NCBI GenBank assembly: GCA_946618745.1
Contig: CAMOLN010000012.1
Coordinates: forward strand, 1 to 11,165
DNA length: 11,165 nt
From: an uncultured Alphaproteobacteria bacterium
GTDB taxonomy: Bacteria; Pseudomonadota; Alphaproteobacteria; RF32; CAG-239
Direction: 5' to 3'
A program made the translations under genes and the position numbers. Shown in pieces: positions 5,785 through 11,165 of this stretch (positions within the stretch are counted from its first letter, which is position 1; each line of letters opens with the position of its first letter). The notes under the pieces are model-generated. The model had not been told where the DNA came from, did not search any database, and was given only the letters and a program-made list of their open reading frames with translations.

Positions 5785-6507
5785 CTAATTATAAACCGCA
5801 CTCAAATGCTTATCTATAATTTGTGTCATCGCATCAAAAGAGTGGCTTCCAGTTATAGCCTCATTACTTTTACTTGATGATATTATAAACGTCGGGGTTC
5901 CTTGAATTCCCAATTCCGACAAACCGACTTTTCTATCACCCAATATACGTGCCGCCGTCTTGTCATCCTTCAAACAAACCGCCGCTCTTTCACTTCCCAC
6001 ACCGCTTAAAGCAGCCAAACGTTTTAACTCTTTTTGCGGATCAAAAGACATCATCCAATCACGTTGTTTTTTAAATAACAAATTCGCAAAATCAAAATAT
6101 TTATCTTTAGCCACACATTCTGCCAATAAAGCGGCATCCATTGAATTTTTATCCAAAGGCAACGGGACAAACACTATTTTTATTGCACCGTTATCAACAT
6201 ATTTTTTAATAATTTCAGGCAACACTTCCAAATGCATATCTGCACAATGCGAACATCCGAAAGATGAATATTCATAAATGGTAACCTTAGCATTTTGCTT
6301 GCCTAAAACATGATCCTCTGGAAAAGCAAAATTAAGCGGAATTTCTTTTTTTATCTCGGCATTATCAGCCGCATAAGCCGATTTTAACACGAACCCTTGT
6401 TGTTCGTCATATTCAAAACCTTTTAACGATAAATAAAAAGATGCCGCTAACAGAAAAACTACTCCCCCGGCAACCAACGCACTGATTTTTTTTATAAATT
6501 TTTCCAT
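5785..6507 (-). CDS. DsbA-like periplasmic thiol-disulfide oxidoreductase
   Basis: This is a thioredoxin-fold protein of the DsbA/Thioredoxin_4 type, expected to make or shuffle disulfide bonds in exported proteins. Its 240 residues contain a hydrophobic N-terminal helix at about 8-28, then a thioredoxin domain with the active site C85-S-H-C88 and the cis-proline loop GTP205T. The redox motif is CSHC, where E. coli DsbA has CPHC. Two further Cys (131 and 178) lie in the helical insert and could form a structural disulfide. After the helix, residues 39-48 (FVLKSAYAAD) look like a second signal-peptidase site, so it is unclear whether the mature protein stays anchored. It starts 4 nt after the DciA-like gene; a DUF721-dsbA pair is common in alphaproteobacteria. 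Confidence 0.85.
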   Translation of the reverse strand: MEKFIKKISALVAGGVVFLLAASFYLSLKGFEYDEQQGFVLKSAYAADNAEIKKEIPLNFAFPEDHVLGKQNAKVTIYEYSSFGCSHCADMHLEVLPEIIKKYVDNGAIKIVFVPLPLDKNSMDAALLAECVAKDKYFDFANLLFKKQRDWMMSFDPQKELKRLAALSGVGSERAAVCLKDDKTAARILGDRKVGLSELGIQGTPTFIISSSKSNEAITGSHSFDAMTQIIDKHLSAVYN

Positions 6508-6511
6508 TTTT

Positions 6512-7036
6512 CTACCCGTTTTTTTTATTATTAATCACAATCGCGTGCCCCAACTCATCTAATGCTGCGCACAATTCCGGATTATTAATTCCTTCCAACT
6601 GTTGCCTAATATAATTTTCTTCTTCTTCGCTAACAAGTTTTTTTTCCGAGTTATCACTAGATAAAGAGATATTCTTAACTATCTGCAGATTCTGCATTAT
6701 TCGCAAACGATCCACTGCCTCATAACCGAAATACACATTAACTTTGCTTAACACAATTTTTGATTTCTGCTGTAATTCCAATGCCATTGCACCACTGGCC
6801 GCTTCAATATGCAACACCCCTCCTTTGCGTTCATCTTTCTTAAATTCTATTTTTATCGGCTTAGTCAGTTTAGCCAATTCTTCCCCGACAATATCGCTCC
6901 AATTAGCAATAACATCTGCCTCAATAAAAGCTTTTTTTCCCAATATTTTACGCGCAAAAGCTCCGACGACCGCGTCCATATTACGCAAATCACCGCATTT
7001 ACGCTCTAAACTTACAATTTCTTTTTCATTTTTCAT
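6512..7036 (-). CDS. dciA: DUF721/DciA-family protein, probable helicase-loading factor
   Basis: The protein matches the DUF721 family, whose characterised member DciA loads the replicative helicase DnaB in bacteria lacking DnaC. It has 174 residues. The core at about 22-120 shows the family pattern WSDIVGEELAKLTKPIKI, then a beta strand VLHIEAASGAMALELQQK, then VNVYFGYEAVDRLRIMQ. The C-terminal NNPELCAALDELGHAIV is the extra segment seen in alphaproteobacterial members; what lies between is charged and probably flexible. The start is uncertain: no Shine-Dalgarno precedes Met1, while Met20 has GGTGAT 9 nt upstream. It leads the dsbA-like gene by 4 nt. Function is assigned by family; nothing here tests it. 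Confidence 0.82.
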   Translation of the reverse strand: MKNEKEIVSLERKCGDLRNMDAVVGAFARKILGKKAFIEADVIANWSDIVGEELAKLTKPIKIEFKKDERKGGVLHIEAASGAMALELQQKSKIVLSKVNVYFGYEAVDRLRIMQNLQIVKNISLSSDNSEKKLVSEEEENYIRQQLEGINNPELCAALDELGHAIVINNKKNG

Positions 7037-7046
7037 AACAATTCAA

Positions 7047-7075
7047 TTTGTAACAAACTCTATTCACAAGCGCAA
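7047..7075 (-). promoter_or_regulatory. Weak candidate promoter for dciA-dsbA
   Basis: On the minus strand TTGCGC (7075-7070) and TACAAA (7052-7047) are 17 bases apart, each matching consensus at 4 of 6. Transcription would start near 7040, only a few bases before the ATG at 7036, which fits the absence of a ribosome binding site and would make a leaderless message. Confidence 0.35.
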
Positions 7076-7083
7076 GGCTTTTA

Positions 7084-7113
7084 TTGACTCTTTACCCTTA
7101 AGAAGAATATAAT
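7084..7113 (+). promoter_or_regulatory. Sigma-70 promoter of fliO-fliP
   Basis: TTGACT (7084-7089) and a perfect TATAAT (7108-7113) are separated by 18 bases. Transcription would begin near 7120, 20 nt before the fliO ATG. A strong ribosome binding site, AAGAGGA (7128-7134), follows. The promoter looks housekeeping rather than a sigma-28 or sigma-54 flagellar type. Confidence 0.7.
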
Positions 7114-7139
7114 CCACCCGTAACTGTAAGAGGATTTCC

Positions 7140-7427
7140 ATGGGAAACGGACAAATCATAACGGCAATTTTAGGTTTAATATTTGTACTCGGTTTAGCAC
7201 TTATTACTATTGCTTTGCTTAAATGGTTGCAAAACAAAGGTGCTGACTTATGCTTATGTAAAAAAATTAAAAAGACCAATCATATCAATATCATTGAACA
7301 ACGTCGTCTTGACCCCCGCAATTCGGTAATTTTACTCGAAAACGATGGTAACCGCTACCTGTTGTTAGTAGGAGCCGATTCGTCAATAATTATTGACCAA
7401 ACCAAAGTGAAAGGTTCCGCCAAATGA
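7140..7427 (+). CDS. fliO: FliO, flagellar type III export apparatus assembly protein
   Basis: FliO helps assemble the FliP ring of the flagellar export gate. The 95-residue protein has one membrane helix at about 7-28 and a small cytoplasmic domain with the family pattern: INIIEQRRLDPRNSVILLE, then RYLLLVGADSSIIID. It is short but within the range of this poorly conserved family; no periplasmic extension is present. The start has AAGAGGA 5 nt upstream. Its stop overlaps the fliP start by 4 nt (ATGA), so the two are translationally coupled. The family call depends partly on the adjacent fliP. Confidence 0.85.
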   Translation: MGNGQIITAILGLIFVLGLALITIALLKWLQNKGADLCLCKKIKKTNHINIIEQRRLDPRNSVILLENDGNRYLLLVGADSSIIIDQTKVKGSAK

Positions 7428-8167
7428 TAAAAAAAATATCTTTTATTCTAACTTTATTGATTGCCGGATTCTTTGTCTGTGATTTAGCTTGCGCCCAAAC
7501 TATCAGCCTCAACATTGATGATGCTTCAACCGGATCAACCACCGCGCGTATCTTTAGTGTATTGGCTCTTATTACCGTATTATCTTTGGCTCCGTCTATT
7601 GTCATTATGATGACATCGTTCACCCGCCTGATAGTAGTCTTTTCGCTCACCCGTTCCGCGCTTGCTACCAATGCTACCCCTCCTAATATGGTTTTGATTT
7701 CATTAGCTTTTTTCATGACCATATTTATTATGTCGCCCACTTTTGAAAAATCATGGGAAGAAGGCATCAAACCGGTTATTGATGAAAAAATTGAACTTTC
7801 CGAAGGACTGGAAAAAGCAGCTTTACCCTTAAAAGAATTTATGGTCAATAACACCCGCGAAAAAGATTTAATGTTATTTAACGATTTGTCTTCCCCCGAA
7901 GACAAAGTCGAAAAAGTTGAAGAAGCACCGCTTAAAATAATCATTCCCGCATTTATGATCAGCGAATTGCGTCGTGCTTTTGAAATAGGCTTTTTAATTT
8001 ATCTCCCTTTTTTAATAATAGATATGGTAGTCGCTTCCGTCCTTATGTCCATGGGTATGATGATGTTACCGCCCAGTGTAATTTCACTTCCGTTCAAAGT
8101 TATATTTTTTGTTTTGATTGACGGATGGTATATGTTGGCCGGATCGCTGATTAACAGCTTCCACTAG
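7424..8167 (+). CDS. fliP: FliP, flagellar type III export gate protein
   Basis: FliP forms the core ring of the export gate through which rod, hook and filament proteins leave the cell. Its 247 residues match the family length. A cleavable signal peptide (about 1-24, ending ACA-Q) is followed by membrane segments at about 42-62, 88-105, 186-206 and 222-240. Family signatures are MMTSFTRLIVVFSLTRSALA (62-81) and the C-terminal block PAFMISELRRAFEIGFLIYL, ending in ASVLMSMGMMMLPP and LPFKVIFFVLIDGW. It is intact. fliQ and fliR do not follow; instead htpX converges on it, its stop codon one base beyond fliP's. This is a flagellar rather than injectisome homologue, judged by fliO and the signal peptide. 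Confidence 0.95.
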   Translation: MIKKISFILTLLIAGFFVCDLACAQTISLNIDDASTGSTTARIFSVLALITVLSLAPSIVIMMTSFTRLIVVFSLTRSALATNATPPNMVLISLAFFMTIFIMSPTFEKSWEEGIKPVIDEKIELSEGLEKAALPLKEFMVNNTREKDLMLFNDLSSPEDKVEKVEEAPLKIIIPAFMISELRRAFEIGFLIYLPFLIIDMVVASVLMSMGMMMLPPSVISLPFKVIFFVLIDGWYMLAGSLINSFH

Positions 8168-8168
8168 C

Positions 8169-8999
8169 CTACATCAATTCTCCATGCATGGCCCTTAACC
8201 TCTTTATTCTGTCCTCGGTTGAAGGATGGGTACTGAATAATCTTGCCAACCCCGGAATACCGCTAAACGGATTTACAATAAACATATGTGATGTTTGCGA
8301 AGTTGCATTATTCAACAAATTTCCTTTAGCCGCATCTTCTAATTTTTGCAAAGCCGATGCCAACCACTCCGGATGACCGGTCAAACGAGCCGCTCCTTCA
8401 TCAGCTTTATATTCACGTTCGCGCGAAATTGACATTTGCACAATCGCTGCCGCAATCGGCATCAATAATATTGCCAAAGCTCCGTTTCCGCGTTGTTGAT
8501 TTCCATCACTCCTTGCTCTCGCAAAATTCGCCAAATAAGCTATCGCACTGGCAAATGTTGCCGCAATTGTTCCGGTCAAAATATCATAATGGCGAATATG
8601 GCTCATTTCATGTGCCAACACACCTTCAATTTCCCGCTCTGACAATATTTTCAATAACCCTTGCGTTGCCGCCACCGCCGCATGTTTCGGATTACGTCCG
8701 GTTGCAAAAGCATTCGGCACATTCTCCGGAATGATATAAACCTTAGGCATCGGCAAATTGGCATTATACGCCAAACGTTGCACTATCTGATAAAATCTCG
8801 GACTCTGCTCCGGTAAAACTTCCATCGCTTTATATTGCTTTAATACCAATTTATCACTAAAAAAATAACTGAAAAAATTAAGCCCTAAAGCAATTAAAAA
8901 AGCTGTTTTCATGCCTTGCACACCACCGATCATGTTGCCGAAAAACATAAAAATCAGCACTAACACTGTCATCATTATAAAAGTTTTACTTCTTCCCAT
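8169..8999 (-). CDS. htpX: HtpX, membrane zinc metalloprotease (M48B)
   Basis: HtpX is an inner-membrane protease that cuts misfolded membrane proteins alongside FtsH. The 276-residue protein has two N-terminal membrane helices (about 7-23 and 31-48), the zinc motif HEMSH with His130, Glu131 and His134, two further hydrophobic segments (about 142-160 and 174-191), and the third-ligand motif EYKAD, with Glu196 as the likely ligand and Asp200. PENVPNAFATGRNPKHAAVA (91-110) and the C-terminal FSTHPSTEDRIKRL are typical. All catalytic residues are present. It begins 6 nt after tcdA, with AAGGA about 10 nt before the ATG. Its 3' end meets fliP with one base between stop codons and no terminator. 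Confidence 0.96.
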   Translation of the reverse strand: MGRSKTFIMMTVLVLIFMFFGNMIGGVQGMKTAFLIALGLNFFSYFFSDKLVLKQYKAMEVLPEQSPRFYQIVQRLAYNANLPMPKVYIIPENVPNAFATGRNPKHAAVAATQGLLKILSEREIEGVLAHEMSHIRHYDILTGTIAATFASAIAYLANFARARSDGNQQRGNGALAILLMPIAAAIVQMSISREREYKADEGAARLTGHPEWLASALQKLEDAAKGNLLNNATSQTSHMFIVNPFSGIPGLARLFSTHPSTEDRIKRLRAMHGELM

Positions 9000-9005
9000 T
9001 TCTAT

Positions 9006-9692
9006 TTAGTCCTTCTTAATCAAATCTTTAATAACTTCTCCGGCCATAATCAATCCGGACACTGCCGGCGTAAATGAAGTCGAACCGATAATCCCGCTCT
9101 TGTTTTTATGCGGTGTTTCTTTAGAATAAACCACTTTTAACTTATCAATTCCGCGCTTACGCAACTCCTTACGCATAATTGCCGCCAACGGACAAACACT
9201 GGTTTGATAAATATCCGCAACTTCAAATTGCGCCGGATTAATCTTGTTACCGGCCCCCATTGCCGATATTATCGCTACACTAGCGCGCTTTGCCGCTTCA
9301 ATCAAGCAGATTTTACCACTTATCGTATCAATCGCATCAATAATATAATCATATTTTGCCACATCTAATTGCTCTGCTGTTTCAGGCAAATAACGCATTT
9401 TATACGTTACAACTTTGCAATCAGGATTAATATCCGCGATTCTCTGTGTCGCCGCTTCAACCTTATACTGTCCGATGGTCGAATGCAAAGCATACAATTG
9501 CCGATTCAAATTTGTAATTTCAAATTTATCACTATCAATCAAATCTATTGCCCCGATTCCCGCTCTTACCAAAGCCTCAACCGCATAACTTCCTACTCCG
9601 CCGACACCGAACACCGCCACACGCGATGCCTTCAGCTTCTTCAAAGCCTCTGTCCCGAAAATCAATTCACTGCGCGAAAATTGGTCTGCCAT
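9006..9692 (-). CDS. tcdA: TcdA, tRNA threonylcarbamoyladenosine dehydratase
   Basis: TcdA (CsdL/YgdL) uses ATP to cyclise t6A at position 37 of ANN-decoding tRNAs to ct6A. The 228-residue protein is an E1/ThiF/MoeB-type fold. It has the nucleotide-binding loop GVGGVG (29-34), the DSDKFEITNLNRQ motif (53-65) and DAID (119-122). The middle ADIYQTSVCPLA and late SKETPHKNKSGIIGSTSF segments, with a short length and no rhodanese or CxxC zinc sites, distinguish TcdA from MoeB/ThiF. The ATG at 9692 is chosen because GAGGAA lies about 6 nt upstream; an in-frame TTG at 9719 would add 9 residues and overlap the -10 of the likely promoter. It is first in a two-gene unit with htpX. Neither csdA nor csdE is in view. 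Confidence 0.93.
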   Translation of the reverse strand: MADQFSRSELIFGTEALKKLKASRVAVFGVGGVGSYAVEALVRAGIGAIDLIDSDKFEITNLNRQLYALHSTIGQYKVEAATQRIADINPDCKVVTYKMRYLPETAEQLDVAKYDYIIDAIDTISGKICLIEAAKRASVAIISAMGAGNKINPAQFEVADIYQTSVCPLAAIMRKELRKRGIDKLKVVYSKETPHKNKSGIIGSTSFTPAVSGLIMAGEVIKDLIKKD

Positions 9693-9718
9693 CTTATCTT
9701 CCTCATAAACCGATAACA

Positions 9719-9748
9719 ATTATTATGGCAAATTTAATCGCTTGGCAA
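9719..9748 (-). promoter_or_regulatory. Putative sigma-70 promoter of tcdA-htpX
   Basis: On the minus strand TTGCCA (9748-9743) and AATAAT (9724-9719) are 18 bases apart, each 5 of 6 to consensus. Transcription would begin near 9712, giving a leader of about 20 nt with the GAGGAA ribosome binding site. It lies in the 121-base divergent gap between tcdA and the gene at 9814; I see no convincing plus-strand promoter there. Confidence 0.5.
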
Positions 9749-9813
9749 GAAAAATATCATCAAACCGATTGTTTTTGCCTCTGCCGTTATTATTTAAATT
9801 CACGGAGGTCACC

Positions 9814-10305
9814 ATGCTGGTCAACGACAAAATGCAACAAAATTACGAATATTTTTATACCGCTCGCGAAGGTGAAGATTTTGCCCCTGATTTCACCCCT
9901 GACCTAACTCCGCCGCAAATGCTGGCCTTGGGTATTTTTGAGGGACACTATCTTAATGATTGTAAAAAAGAATTCCCTTACCAATGGTTCAAAAATGCCA
10001 AATTATCCTTGCCGCAAGCCGATGCCGGGATTAATTATTTTAAAATAAAATCGCGTATGTCATTATCCGAATGGCGCCGCCGCGGTTGGATTATCGGTCC
10101 CGACCCGCGCGGTTGGTTTCAATGGTATTGCCGCTACTATATGGGACGCCGTATCCCTGAAATTGATGCTTGGCAAATCAAACGTTGGCGTGCCTTCAAA
10201 CGGCACTATATCCAAGTAAGGAAAAACTGTCCGATTCTGGACTTTGACTGTCGCCGCCGCCAACGTCAATCCCTGCTGCAATGGGCTTATAATCCGCTGT
10301 TTTAA
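9814..10305 (+). CDS. Conserved uncharacterised protein, Trp/Arg-rich
   Basis: The 163-residue protein resembles, from memory, a family of uncharacterised bacterial proteins with some fungal relatives; I know of no assigned function. There is no signal peptide or membrane helix. The N-terminal third is acidic (EDFAPDFTPDLTPPQMLALG). The rest is unusually rich in Trp, Arg and Tyr: SEWRRRGWIIGPDPRGWFQW (85-104), then YCRYYMGRRIPEIDAWQIKRWRAF without a break, then CRRRQRQSLLQWAYNPLF at the C-terminus. Such a basic, aromatic surface would suit nucleic-acid or phosphate binding, but that is speculation. The start at 9814 has a perfect GGAGGT 4 nt upstream; an in-frame TTG at 9742 would add 24 residues without such a site. 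The next gene begins 15 nt after its stop, so the two form an operon. Confidence 0.85.
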   Translation: MLVNDKMQQNYEYFYTAREGEDFAPDFTPDLTPPQMLALGIFEGHYLNDCKKEFPYQWFKNAKLSLPQADAGINYFKIKSRMSLSEWRRRGWIIGPDPRGWFQWYCRYYMGRRIPEIDAWQIKRWRAFKRHYIQVRKNCPILDFDCRRRQRQSLLQWAYNPLF

Positions 10306-10320
10306 ATTTAGGAGAAGCAA

Positions 10321-10887
10321 ATGAAATTACTTTATATTAATACCTGTGTTCGCAAAGAATCCCGCACCAAAATCCTGGCCGACTATTTGGTGGACAAGCT
10401 GAAAGCCGAAGTCAAACAAGTTGACGTTCCGACTTTAGGTCTCAAACCGTTGGATGAATATATGCTGAATCTGCGCACTCAATGGGTTGAACAAAAACAA
10501 TTTGATGATGCCCTGTTTGATTTGGCAAAAGATTTTGCCTCCGCCGATATAATTGTCATCGCCGCTCCTTATTGGGATTTATCTTTTCCGACTTGGCTCA
10601 AACTTTATATTGAACATATCAATATAATCGGTTTGCTTTTCAACTTCTCTCCTAAAGGCGATGTAATTCCGTTATGCCGCGCTCAAAAACTTTATTATGT
10701 CACCACCAAAGGCGGCTATAACGACGACAATTTCGGCTACGAATATATCAAAAATCTGGCGCAAAACTTTTACGGCATCAAAGATGTAAATCTCATCAAA
10801 GCCGAAGGGCTGGATATTTACGGAACCGATGTATCGGAAAAAATAATTCAAGCTCGCCGCGACATTGATGAAATACTCCTCGCTTAA
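10321..10887 (+). CDS. Flavodoxin-fold NAD(P)H oxidoreductase (azoreductase/quinone reductase-like)
   Basis: The protein belongs to the Flavodoxin_2 group that includes FMN-dependent azoreductase (AzoR) and NAD(P)H-quinone reductases. Its 188 residues begin with a beta strand and phosphate-binding region (LLYINTCVRKESRTKILADY, 3-22). Next comes ADIIVIAAPYWDLSFPTWLK (75-94), the AzoR-like segment in which Pro-Tyr-Trp and Phe-Pro-Thr line the FMN, and then VTTKGGY (127-133), the second flavin loop. It is slightly shorter than AzoR (about 200). Substrate cannot be told from sequence; reduction of quinones or azo/nitro compounds is likely from the family. The ribosome binding site is AGGAGA. It is the second gene of a pair and is followed by a hairpin terminator. 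Confidence 0.85.
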   Translation: MKLLYINTCVRKESRTKILADYLVDKLKAEVKQVDVPTLGLKPLDEYMLNLRTQWVEQKQFDDALFDLAKDFASADIIVIAAPYWDLSFPTWLKLYIEHINIIGLLFNFSPKGDVIPLCRAQKLYYVTTKGGYNDDNFGYEYIKNLAQNFYGIKDVNLIKAEGLDIYGTDVSEKIIQARRDIDEILLA

Positions 10888-10892
10888 AAAAC

Positions 10893-10928
10893 AACCCCGT
10901 CATTCAGCTTAAGCCGAACAACGGGGTT
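10893..10928. terminator. Hairpin terminator between convergent genes
   Basis: AACCCCGT (10893-10900) pairs with ACGGGGTT (10921-10928); the 20-nt apex can add inner pairs (TTC/GAA and GC/GC). On the minus strand the hairpin is followed by TG and six T, a good intrinsic terminator for the gene ending at 10933. On the plus strand the following ATTCTTATTCTT is a poorer U-run, so termination of the oxidoreductase transcript may be partial. Confidence 0.82.
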
Positions 10929-10932
10929 ATTC

Positions 10933-11165
10933 TTATTCTTCATACTCCTCATCCAAATCATAAATTCTCCACGGCACTCCCGTGTAATACAACAACACTC
11001 CATTGTATTTTTTCACGGCAACCGAGGTATCCGCCGGGAGAATATACCCGACGTCGAGAATTTCTTGCGTGGTCAACGGCCCGATTTTAAGCCGTTTACG
11101 CAGCTCTTTTGTGACGATAGCTTTTCCTTTTCGGTCATACTTCAGATTGTCAATATCTATAAGAT
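10933..11165 (-). CDS. Unrecognised gene, C-terminal 76 residues only
   Basis: An open frame enters from the right edge and stops at TAA (10935-10933), followed 4 nt later by a strong minus-strand terminator. It has no in-frame ATG inside the window, so the start most likely lies beyond base 11165. The visible 76 residues include KELRKRLKIGPLTTQEILDV, then GYILPADTSVAVKKYNGVLL, and end with GVPWRIYDLDEEYEE. No signal or membrane segment is seen and I do not recognise a family. Codon use (GGG, CCG, GTC, CTC, CTG) is noticeably richer in GC than the neighbours, which could mean a recently acquired or phage-related gene. Support comes from the open frame, the terminator and the charged, sensible protein. 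Confidence 0.6.
   Translation of the reverse strand, partial: LIDIDNLKYDRKGKAIVTKELRKRLKIGPLTTQEILDVGYILPADTSVAVKKYNGVLLYYTGVPWRIYDLDEEYEE

Noticed and set aside
9693..9719. 9-residue N-terminal extension of TcdA
   Set aside because: The start would be TTG within the probable -10 region; GAGGAA correctly spaced before 9692 marks the real start.
9742..9813. 24-residue N-terminal extension of the conserved unknown protein
   Set aside because: It begins at TTG without a ribosome binding site, whereas the ATG at 9814 has a perfect GGAGGT.

Overview
The window looks like a piece of chromosome from an AT-rich alphaproteobacterium. The clearest pointer is the membrane sector of the F-type ATP synthase, arranged atpI-atpB-atpE-atpF'-atpF with two different b-type subunits and no F1 genes attached; that arrangement is typical of alphaproteobacteria. 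The DUF721/DciA gene followed at once by a DsbA-like thioredoxin, and a tRNA-Trp on the same strand, fit the same group. Envelope genes (tolQRA, htpX, dsbA-like) and flagellar export genes (fliO, fliP) show a Gram-negative, probably flagellated cell. Low GC and the mix of families suggest an uncultured, possibly host-associated Rhodospirillales/RF32-like lineage, but that placement is inference.

Layout, left to right. (1) 1-2273, minus strand: tolQ-tolR-tolA as a tight operon with a promoter before tolQ, then a tRNA-Trp with its own promoter, cut by the left edge. (2) 2323-3216, plus strand: a single unknown, very AT-rich gene with a good sigma-70 promoter, an in-frame 9-bp triplet repeat and a bidirectional terminator shared with the converging ATP synthase operon. 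(3) 3230-7036, minus strand: dciA-like, dsbA-like, atpI, atpB, atpE, atpF', atpF, apparently one long transcription unit, with a 50-nt hairpin between atpE and atpF'. (4) 7084-8167, plus strand: fliO-fliP behind a near-consensus promoter, with translationally coupled genes. (5) 8169-9748, minus strand: tcdA-htpX, with htpX meeting fliP tail to tail one base apart. (6) 9814-10887, plus strand: a conserved uncharacterised protein and a flavodoxin-fold NAD(P)H oxidoreductase, closed by a hairpin terminator. (7) 10933-11165, minus strand: the 3' end of an unrecognised gene that runs off the right edge.

Most of the window is core housekeeping. I see no CRISPR array, insertion sequence, toxin-antitoxin pair, prophage module or clear defence system. 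The parts that merit a second look are the intercistronic hairpin after atpE, the glycine-poor first helix of the c subunit, the lineage-specific gene at 2385-3173, the conserved unknown at 9814-10305, the partial gene at the right edge, and the reshuffled neighbourhoods (tolQRA without tolB-pal, dciA-dsbA joined to atp genes).
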